Source: CAZXBB01 sp964638815
GTDB taxonomy: Bacteria; Planctomycetota; Phycisphaerae; Phycisphaerales; SM1A02
Length of the DNA: 9,292 nucleotides
Direction of reading: 5' to 3'
NCBI GenBank assembly: GCA_964638815.1
Contig: CAZXBB010000282.1
Location: 1 to 9,292, forward strand
The notes beneath the pieces are model-generated. The model was not told where the DNA came from. It did not search any database and was given only the letters and a program-made list of their open reading frames with translations. This document shows positions 1-5,041 of this stretch, piece after piece. Made by a program: the position numbers and the translations under genes. Each line of letters starts with the position of its first letter. The stretch's first letter is position 1.

Positions 1-53
1 GACGGGCGTCGCGCCGGCGTCCCTGTCAGCCCCCATTCCCGCGGAGCCCTCCC

Positions 54-755
54 ATGCGACCCCAGACCCTGATCGCCGCCGGATTCTGTCTTCTCGTCGC
101 CGGCGGATGCGCGAGCGTGCGTCACGACTTCCAGCCGTACCGCGCGGCCGGCAGCGAGCTGCCGATCGAGGTCGAGGTGCGCGGCGGCGACGCCGGCGAC
201 ATGCACGGCACCGTCCACTACCGCCGCGACGGCCGGGGCGTCTTCATGACGCAGCCGCTGGAGCTCCGCGCGAACCGGCTCTCCGCCATTCTCCCGACGG
301 CGGACGCGCATCCCGAGGACGTCGTCGAGTACTACATCGACGTCAACCGCGACGGCAAGCTCGTTCCCCTGGGCACGCCCGGACAGCCCTACGTCGTGAC
401 GTTCCTCGACGCCGACCAGATGATCCTCACGCACCTCACCGACGAGTGCATGCACAGGGACGCGCACCACGAAGTACGCCTGTCGCTCCTCACCGATGGC
501 CAGCGGATCGAGCAGCCCGAGGTCGTCTACCAGATGCCGGGCGTCCCCGGCAACATCCGCTCGGGCATGGAGCCGGACCGCAATGGGAACTTCCACGTCG
601 TGATCCCCGCGGACACGGTGACGCCGGGCACCTGGCGCTACGCGATCGAGGTGCCGATCAATGGGAGGGCCTACCGGTTCCCCGAGCGCGGGTACCGCAC
701 GTTCATCGTCGAGCAGGGCTACCCGCCGAAGATCGCGACCGGCGCCGTCAAGTAG
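54..755 (+). CDS. Putative lipoprotein, beta-rich, function unknown
   Basis: This 233-residue protein begins with a short positive end (MRPQ), a hydrophobic stretch (residues 5-16) and a Cys at 19 preceded by VAGG. That is a plausible but not ideal lipobox, so it is probably exported and lipid-anchored. The mature part alternates short hydrophobic and polar segments, suggesting two beta-sandwich domains (roughly residues 35-115 and 120-223). The first contains the segment VEYYIDVNRDGK, the second a WRYAIEVPINGRAY segment, as seen in Ig-like or carbohydrate-binding folds. No catalytic motif is visible and I do not recognise a named family. The start is supported by GGAG at 43-46, seven bases before ATG. 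It converges with the membrane-protein gene at 820-1314, so the two are not one operon. The lipoprotein call is moderately sure; the function is unknown. Confidence 0.75.
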   Translation: MRPQTLIAAGFCLLVAGGCASVRHDFQPYRAAGSELPIEVEVRGGDAGDMHGTVHYRRDGRGVFMTQPLELRANRLSAILPTADAHPEDVVEYYIDVNRDGKLVPLGTPGQPYVVTFLDADQMILTHLTDECMHRDAHHEVRLSLLTDGQRIEQPEVVYQMPGVPGNIRSGMEPDRNGNFHVVIPADTVTPGTWRYAIEVPINGRAYRFPERGYRTFIVEQGYPPKIATGAVK

Positions 756-764
756 AAGACGGTC

Positions 765-788
765 GGGCGGCGGCTCAGGCCGCAGCCC
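765..788. terminator. Hairpin between convergent genes, probable bidirectional terminator
   Basis: In the 64-bp gap between two convergent genes, bases 765-774 pair with 779-788. This gives a ten-position stem with one G-A mismatch and a TCAG loop. There is no clear T-run on either side, so it is not a textbook intrinsic terminator. Its position and stability fit transcript ends for both neighbours. Confidence 0.45.
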
Positions 789-819
789 AGGCCGCGGCCG
801 AACGAAGCTCGGATAGCGC

Positions 820-1314
820 TCAAACGGCGCCGCGGAATCGCCGGGCCTCGCGTCGCGCGCGCCGCAGGGCGGCCTTCTCCTCGCGCCGGACGTGCGCGAG
901 CGGACGACTGTGCCGGCTGAACAGCCAGCGCAGATGCTCGCGGCTGAACAGCAGGATGATGATCAGCAGCGACGCCGGCACGAGCACGCCGAAGAAGCTG
1001 TTCAGCACGACGATCGCGATCGTCGATGGCGACTTCAGATCCACCGCCTGCCCCGTCACCACCCCGAACGACCAGTCGGAGACGGCGAACCCCATCAAGA
1101 GCCAGATCGACACGAGATGGACGATGCACAGGCTCCACGCGACGCGGAGGTCGAAGAAAACGCCGAGCGAGAGCAGCAGGTAGACCCCCCAGAACGCGAC
1201 GCCCGTGACGGACCGGGCCGGCGGATCCGGGAGCTCGAACAGGCACAGCATCACGACCAGCGCGGTCATGACGGTCGCCCAGCACAGGTTGACGATCCTG
1301 AATACCGTTGCCAT
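820..1314 (-). CDS. Small four-helix integral membrane protein, unknown function
   Basis: This 164-residue protein shows four hydrophobic segments, at about residues 6-26, 37-55, 58-78 and 97-123. They are followed by a very basic, charged tail (125-164, with repeated RR, RREEK and RRARRE) that probably lies in the cytoplasm by the positive-inside rule. Aromatic residues (W12, W42, W60, W71) sit near the helix ends. No enzyme or transporter motif is recognisable, and no family name can be given. The start at 1314 is supported by AGGA on the minus strand, five bases before the ATG. The gene converges with the lipoprotein gene and diverges from the rml block, so it is probably transcribed alone. 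Coding is supported by the hydrophobic pattern and GC-rich third positions. A longer reading frame overlaps it in another minus frame but has no such pattern. Confidence 0.75.
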   Translation of the reverse strand: MATVFRIVNLCWATVMTALVVMLCLFELPDPPARSVTGVAFWGVYLLLSLGVFFDLRVAWSLCIVHLVSIWLLMGFAVSDWSFGVVTGQAVDLKSPSTIAIVVLNSFFGVLVPASLLIIILLFSREHLRWLFSRHSRPLAHVRREEKAALRRARREARRFRGAV

Positions 1315-1346
1315 TGCTGTCCTGAGCGCTCCGTGCGGCTGCTTGT

Positions 1347-1409
1347 CCGGGTCGCTCCCCGGGTCGGCTCCCCGGGTCGGCTGTCCCGGGTCGGCTCTCC
1401 GGGTCGGCT
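1347..1409. repeat. Five tandem copies of a ~13-bp GC-rich repeat
   Basis: The core CCGGGTCGGCT occurs at 1359, 1372, 1386 and 1399, with a one-base-shorter copy at 1347. Spacing is 12-14 bp. Each core includes or abuts the palindrome CCCGGG. The array lies in the spacer between the divergent membrane-protein gene and the rml block. The rest of 1410-1540 holds a short GGGCCT-GG-AGGCCC inverted repeat near 1414-1427 and nothing else recognisable. Confidence 0.7.
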
Positions 1410-1542
1410 CTCAGGGCCTGGAGGCCCCGACGGGTCCGTCCGGCGGGAGCCCGGCGCGCCCCGTCCGTCCGGAGGCGTCAGAACGCCCATCTCAGGCCTT
1501 ATCGGCGGGACTCCGCCCCCGGGTTGAGGCAACGACCTCCGC

Positions 1543-1571
1543 TTGACGCCCTTCGGGGCATGCCGCAGACT
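1543..1571 (+). promoter_or_regulatory. Possible sigma-70-type promoter for the rml block
   Basis: TTGACG at 1543-1548 resembles a -35 box. With a 17-bp spacer it is followed by CAGACT at 1566-1571, a weak -10 that keeps A at position 2, A at position 4 and the final T. The site lies about 63 bp upstream of the rmlA start and points into the rml block. It is a pattern match only. Confidence 0.35.
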
Positions 1572-1633
1572 GAGCTTCGCGGGCGGCCCTCCGGCCACCG
1601 GGCCCCGACCGGCGGGGGCAGGGAACGCGATCG

Positions 1634-1785
1634 ATGAAGGGTCTCATCCTCTCGGGCGGCAAGGGCACCCGGCTCCGGTCATCGCGAACCTTCCTCGGGG
1701 AGATCGCCTTCATCAGTACCTCGGCGACAGCGTGCTCGGCACGATCCGGTTCGTTGGCGGCGACCACTGCCTCGCGAGGCTCTGA
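1634..1785 (+). pseudogene. rmlA: Collapsed remnant of glucose-1-phosphate thymidylyltransferase
   Basis: The first 15 codons read MKGLILSGGKGTRLR, the nucleotide-binding signature that opens RmlA/StrD-type enzymes, which join dTTP and glucose-1-phosphate. The frame then jumps straight to RTFLGEIAFI, resembling the family segment near residue 100 (AREFLGDDPFVMYLGDN). After one lost base it continues as QYLGDSVLG in the next frame. The last codons (IRFVGGDHCLARL, stop 1783-1785) resemble the GDHS-type carboxy end of long-form RmlA. From memory, intact long-form enzymes are about 355 residues; here about 150 bp remain, with two internal deletions and a frameshift. The original frame runs on to a stop at 1793-1795 and gives only a 53-residue peptide. 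It lies directly upstream of rmlD, matching normal cluster order. The N-terminal match is strong; the C-terminal match is tentative. The product cannot be active. Confidence 0.75.
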
Positions 1786-1805
1786 CCGACCGTGATCCAC
1801 CCGCC

Positions 1806-2585
1806 ATGACGGAGCCAGCGCCGACCGTCGCGCCCGAGCGCATCTTCCTCACCGGAGGCAGCGGCCGGCTCGGCACCGAGCTTCGCGCGCTCCTGCCGGG
1901 AATCGTCGCGCCGCCCCGGGGCGAGATGGACGTGCGCGAGCCGGCGCAGATCGACGCCGCCCTCGACGCGGCGGCGCCCGAGGTGGTCGTCCACGCCGCC
2001 GCGTACACCGATGTCGCCGGCGCCGAGAACGATCGCGCGGCGTGCTGGGACGTCAACGTGAACGGGACCTTCCACGTCATCGATGCGGTCCGCGCGCGGG
2101 GTCTCCGTCTCGTACACATCTCGACGGACTACGTCTTCGCCGGCACCACCGGCGGCTACCGGGAAGACGATCCGCCCGGCCCGGTGCGGAACTACTACGC
2201 GCTCACGAAGCTCGCGGCCGAGGCGCTCGCCCGGCTGGTCACGGACCACCTGGTCATCCGCACCAGCTTCCGCGACCGCGCGTGGCCCTACCCGGTCGCA
2301 TTCGCCGACGTCCACACGAGCCAGGACTTCGTCGACGTCATCGCGCCCGAGATCGCCCGCGCGGTCGTGCACTGTCGCGAGATCCCCTACGACACGCTCC
2401 ACATCGGCACGGAACGCAAGAGCGTCTACGATCTCGCCCGCCGGCGCTCTCCCGACGTCCGTCGGGGGTCGCGCACCGAGGCCTCCGTCGAGCTTCCGGA
2501 AGACATCTCGCTCGACACGTCCCGCTGGGAGCTCCTGAAGAAGACGCAACGGATGAACCTGCCCACCGAGAGCCACGATCGATGA
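1806..2585 (+). CDS. rmlD: dTDP-4-dehydrorhamnose reductase-like sugar-nucleotide reductase
   Basis: This 259-residue protein is of the RmlD/extended short-chain dehydrogenase type. RmlD reduces dTDP-4-keto-6-deoxy-L-mannose to dTDP-L-rhamnose with NAD(P)H in the cytoplasm. Visible features are the Rossmann glycine motif TGGSGRLG (16-23), HAAAYTDV (63-70), STDYVF (106-111) and the catalytic Tyr131-xxx-Lys135 pair. The segment HIGTERKSVYDLARRR, followed by SLDTSRWELLKK near the end, matches my memory of a short subgroup of about 260 residues; classical RmlD is nearer 290-300. All core motifs are intact, so it appears functional, unlike its flanking rmlA and rmlC remnants. There is no strong ribosome-binding site before ATG 1806. 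Its stop overlaps the rmlC start (ATGA, 2582-2585), indicating original translational coupling. Activity on a related sugar is possible. Confidence 0.85.
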   Translation: MTEPAPTVAPERIFLTGGSGRLGTELRALLPGIVAPPRGEMDVREPAQIDAALDAAAPEVVVHAAAYTDVAGAENDRAACWDVNVNGTFHVIDAVRARGLRLVHISTDYVFAGTTGGYREDDPPGPVRNYYALTKLAAEALARLVTDHLVIRTSFRDRAWPYPVAFADVHTSQDFVDVIAPEIARAVVHCREIPYDTLHIGTERKSVYDLARRRSPDVRRGSRTEASVELPEDISLDTSRWELLKKTQRMNLPTESHDR

Positions 2586-2815
2586 AGATCCCGCTCACCG
2601 AGGACATCTCGTCGGCGCCCCAGATCGCTGGCGTCTTCCACCACCCGCTCCGGAAGCACCGCGGGGTGGAGGGCTGGTTCATGGAGCACCTGCGTGTCAC
2701 GGACGGCGTCGCCGAGGCGCTGCCGGTGCCGTTCGAGTCCGCCGGATTTCCGTGAGCCGCGCCGAGCCCGGGCGCATCAACGCGTCCACGTCGTCCGAAG
2801 CACACCGCCGAGGGC
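2582..2815 (+). pseudogene. rmlC: Truncated, frameshifted dTDP-4-dehydrorhamnose 3,5-epimerase-like gene
   Basis: The intact reading frame (2582-2755) gives 57 residues containing GVFHHPLRKHRGVEGWFMEH. This recalls the RmlC opening HRDERGWFMExFR; RmlC epimerises dTDP-4-keto-6-deoxyglucose at C3 and C5. At about 2738-2740 the frame breaks. Restoring one G after GAG would give FEVRRISVSRAEPGRINA, a good RmlC-like continuation, read here in the frame of 2752. Near 2783 a further base loss turns an expected AFHVHPKH into ASTSSEA. After that the remaining 100 or more codons, including the rest of the cupin core, are missing, and the convergent amidotransferase gene ends at 2819. The gene overlaps rmlD by ATGA. 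Family assignment rests on remembered motifs. I judge it a pseudogene and not a real 57-residue protein. Confidence 0.65.
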
Positions 2816-2818
2816 GTT

Positions 2819-4867
2819 TCACCCGATCCATCGCTCGTGCCACAAGACGACGTTCATCAGCGTCCAGAGATGAAACGACCACCCGCCGCCCCCCTGCTGC
2901 TGGCGGAACAGCTCGTGCACGTAGTCCGTATCGACGAGCCCTTCGGTCCGTAACGGCGACCGGTCGAAGGCGTCCACGCACGAGCGGGCGAAGTCGCCCT
3001 CGCGGAACCACTCCTCCATCGGCGCCCCGAAGCCCTGCTTCTTCCGGTGGATCATGTCGCGGTCGAGGAAACCCCGCGCCGCTTCCTTGAGGACGTGCTT
3101 GCCGACGCCGTCCTTCAGCTTGTACGCCGCCGGCACGCGTCGGGCGAGCTCGACGACCTCGTGGTCGAGGAACGGCACGCGGGCCTCGACCGAGTGCGCC
3201 ATCGAGCACTTGTCCACGCGCATGAGCAGATGCTCCGAGAGCCGCAGCTTCAGCTCCATGTACGGGATCTTGTACAGCACCTCCGGCTCCGGCAGCGCGC
3301 CGTCGAACCGGGCCAGGTGCTCGCGCACGACCGCGTGGCTGTCGAGCAGGCGGTGCGAGTCGGGGAGCAGGCCCTCGACCGGGCAGTCGATCTCCTGGCG
3401 GAACGGCGCCGGCACGGGCGTGAGGCGGTCGCGCATTTCGCCCCACCAGCACGCCGCGCCACACCAGAACAGCTCCTCGCCGCGCTCCGCCCGGGCGACG
3501 ACGGCGCGGTCGGCCGCAGACAGCGCGGCGAGCGCCGGCACGCCGACCGGGCGCGACCCGCCGAACAGGCGCCGCAGCAGCCCCGGGCGTTCGCCCGCGC
3601 CCGCGCCCGCACCCACGAGCGACGGCTCCGCGCGACGGGCGAAGTCGCCCCGCCGCGCCGGCCGGTACAGGTCCTCGTACTGCCGGCGATAGTCCTCGCA
3701 CCACCAGTATCCGAGCCAGTTCTCGTCCGCGCCCTCGCCGACCTGCACGACCGTCGTGCCGCTGTCCTTGACCAGCTTCGCGAGGAAATAGAGCGGGATG
3801 CACACGTTGTCCGCGATCGGCTCGTCCTGCATCTCGACGAGCGTCGGCAGGAAGTCCTGCATCTGCCGCCGGTTGATCTCCATGACGTGGTGATCGGTCG
3901 CGTAGCGTTTGGCGACGCGCTCGGCGAACCGGAACTCGTTGTACGCCGCCTGTCCCTCGTAGCCGATCGAGAAGGTGGTCACCGGCCGGTCCATCAGCTC
4001 GCTCATCAGCGCGACGTTCATGCTGGAGTCGATGCCGCCGGAGAGCAGGACGCCGAACGGGACGTCGCAGACCATGCGCCGCGCGATCGACGCCCGCAGC
4101 GCGCCGAGCAGCTCCTCGACGCACTCTTCCTCGCTGACCGTCCGGGGGTCGTAGATCTCGCTCGCGTCGGGCCGACAGTCCCACCACTGCTCGGCCCGCG
4201 CGCGGCCCGCGTGATCGATCGTCACGCGCCACCCCGCCGGGATCTTGAAGATGCCGCGGAACAGCGTCAGCGGCGCCGGGGCGACGATGAACGTGAGGTA
4301 GTGCCACAGCGCCGTGAGATCCATCTGCGCGCGGAGGTCCGGGTGCGCGAGCAGGCCCTTGATCTCCGAGCCGAACAGCCAGTCCCCGCGCGCCGTCCGG
4401 GCGAGGTAGAGCGGCTTGATGCCGATGCGGTCGCGCACGAGGTGCGTCACCGGCCGCGCCGGCTCGCGCGTGTCCCGGATCGCCACGGCGAACATGCCGT
4501 TGAAGCGATCGAACGCGGCGAGCCCCCATTCCTCGTACGCGTGGATCAGCGTCTCGGTGTCGGAGTGTGACGCGTAGCGGTAGCCGCGCGCCTCGAGCTC
4601 CGCCCGCAGCGTCTCGTGGTTGTAGATCTCGCCGTTGAAGACGACCGTCACCGTACCGTCGGCGTTCGCCATCGGCTGGTGACCGGCGCTCGTGAGGTCG
4701 ATGATCGAAAGACGGCGGTGCCCGAGGAAGCAGCGGCCGTCGTCCCACACTCCCGCGTCATCGGGCCCGCGGTGCGTCATGCGGTCGCGCATGGTCTCGA
4801 CCACCTTCGTCTCGACGGTGGGGTCGGGGCTCGGACGCGTCTTCAGGATGCCGACGATGCCGCACAC
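2819..4867 (-). CDS. asnB: AsnB-type glutamine-dependent amidotransferase
   Basis: This 682-residue protein has two domains. The N-terminal class II glutaminase (2 to ~210) has nucleophile Cys2, HRGPDDAG (32-39), HRRLSIIDL with Arg51, NGEIYN (78-83) and SDTE with Asp103. The C-terminal synthetase domain has the PP-loop SGGIDSS (276-282), GEGADENW near 375, and a conserved block near the end (KCSMAHSVEARVPFLDHE, then KKQGFGAP). The family transfers ammonia from glutamine to an AMP-activated carboxylate. The acceptor may be aspartate, or a sugar acid as in WbpS-like O-antigen amidotransferases; the neighbours favour the latter but this is inference. It is longer than usual AsnB, with an Ala/Gly/Arg-rich stretch around 400-455. 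The start is set at GTG 4867-4865 because the nucleophilic Cys must be residue 2; GGAG lies eight bases upstream. An earlier in-frame GTG at 4876 would bury the Cys. Confidence 0.92.
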   Translation of the reverse strand: MCGIVGILKTRPSPDPTVETKVVETMRDRMTHRGPDDAGVWDDGRCFLGHRRLSIIDLTSAGHQPMANADGTVTVVFNGEIYNHETLRAELEARGYRYASHSDTETLIHAYEEWGLAAFDRFNGMFAVAIRDTREPARPVTHLVRDRIGIKPLYLARTARGDWLFGSEIKGLLAHPDLRAQMDLTALWHYLTFIVAPAPLTLFRGIFKIPAGWRVTIDHAGRARAEQWWDCRPDASEIYDPRTVSEEECVEELLGALRASIARRMVCDVPFGVLLSGGIDSSMNVALMSELMDRPVTTFSIGYEGQAAYNEFRFAERVAKRYATDHHVMEINRRQMQDFLPTLVEMQDEPIADNVCIPLYFLAKLVKDSGTTVVQVGEGADENWLGYWWCEDYRRQYEDLYRPARRGDFARRAEPSLVGAGAGAGERPGLLRRLFGGSRPVGVPALAALSAADRAVVARAERGEELFWCGAACWWGEMRDRLTPVPAPFRQEIDCPVEGLLPDSHRLLDSHAVVREHLARFDGALPEPEVLYKIPYMELKLRLSEHLLMRVDKCSMAHSVEARVPFLDHEVVELARRVPAAYKLKDGVGKHVLKEAARGFLDRDMIHRKKQGFGAPMEEWFREGDFARSCVDAFDRSPLRTEGLVDTDYVHELFRQQQGGGGWSFHLWTLMNVVLWHERWIG

Positions 4868-4894
4868 GCGTGTCACTCCGGGGCCGGGCGGCGG

Positions 4895-4900
4895 AGTGTA
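4895..4900 (-). promoter_or_regulatory. Possible -10 element for the amidotransferase gene
   Basis: On the minus strand TACACT followed by CCGC lies about 28 bases before the GTG start. The surrounding TACACTCCGC differs at one position from TATACTCCGC in front of the glycosyltransferase gene at 7904. No recognisable -35 box accompanies it; the upstream side falls in the 16-bp repeat array. Confidence 0.35.
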
Positions 4901-4904
4901 TCAT
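4899..4904 (+). promoter_or_regulatory. Possible -10 element for the oxidoreductase gene
   Basis: TATCAT at 4899-4904 matches five of six bases of the TATAAT consensus. It overlaps the minus-strand TACACT by two bases, so the two divergent promoters would compete for one site. Transcription would begin near 4911, placing the whole 16-bp repeat array in a leader of about 130 bases. There is no clear -35 box, and this is a pattern match only. Confidence 0.3.
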
Positions 4905-4915
4905 GCCCGCCTTGG

Positions 4916-5027
4916 TTCGATCGAAACCCTTTTCAATTGAAACCCGCTTCGATCGAAGCCCTTTTCAATCGAAACCCGCTTCGATCGAAACCCGCTTCGA
5001 TCGAAACCCTGTTCGATCGAAACCCCT
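4916..5027. repeat. Seven in-phase 16-bp tandem repeats with palindromic cores
   Basis: Seven units of exactly 16 bp start at 4916, 4932, 4948, 4964, 4980, 4996 and 5012. The consensus is TTCGATCGAAACCCNN. The first ten bases are a perfect palindrome in five full copies. Unit 2 reads TTCAATTGAA, which is also palindromic because both halves changed together; unit 4 (TTCAATCGAA) carries only one of these changes. The last two bases vary (TT, GC, TG, CT). The array fills the space between the divergent amidotransferase and oxidoreductase genes and ends 14 bp before the latter's ATG. It could be an operator array, an RNA leader structure or a drifting spacer repeat. Confidence 0.9.
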
Positions 5028-5041
5028 TTTTGAAGGAGCCC

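Noticed and set aside
892..1527. A 211-codon plus-strand frame opposite the membrane-protein gene and running into the 13-bp repeat
   Set aside because: The product is hydrophilic and full of Arg/Asp/Gln/His, with a VGSPGRLSRVGSPGRLS repeat created by the DNA repeat. The minus strand encodes a coherent four-helix membrane protein.
1713..2576. A 287-codon minus-strand open frame opposite rmlD
   Set aside because: The plus strand carries the full set of reductase motifs. The minus product has none and shares the antisense composition bias.
2582..2755. A real 57-residue small protein
   Set aside because: Its sequence looks like the first part of an RmlC-type epimerase, and the expected continuation appears in the neighbouring frame, so a broken gene is the simpler reading.
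3047..4570. A 507-codon plus-strand open frame
   Set aside because: It is antisense to the amidotransferase gene, has no recognisable motif, and shows the biased composition expected opposite a high-GC gene.
2697..4748. A 683-codon open frame in a second minus-strand frame
   Set aside because: It overlaps the amidotransferase in another frame. The product is extremely rich in R, G, A and P and has no domain, whereas the true frame has the full AsnB motif set.
4916..5027. CRISPR array
   Set aside because: The units are 16 bp and directly adjacent with no unique spacers, and no cas gene is nearby.
4616..5041. A long upstream extension of the oxidoreductase frame
   Set aside because: The extension runs antisense through the amidotransferase N-terminus and then the 16-bp repeats. 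The family start MKQVL and GAAGGAG support ATG 5042.
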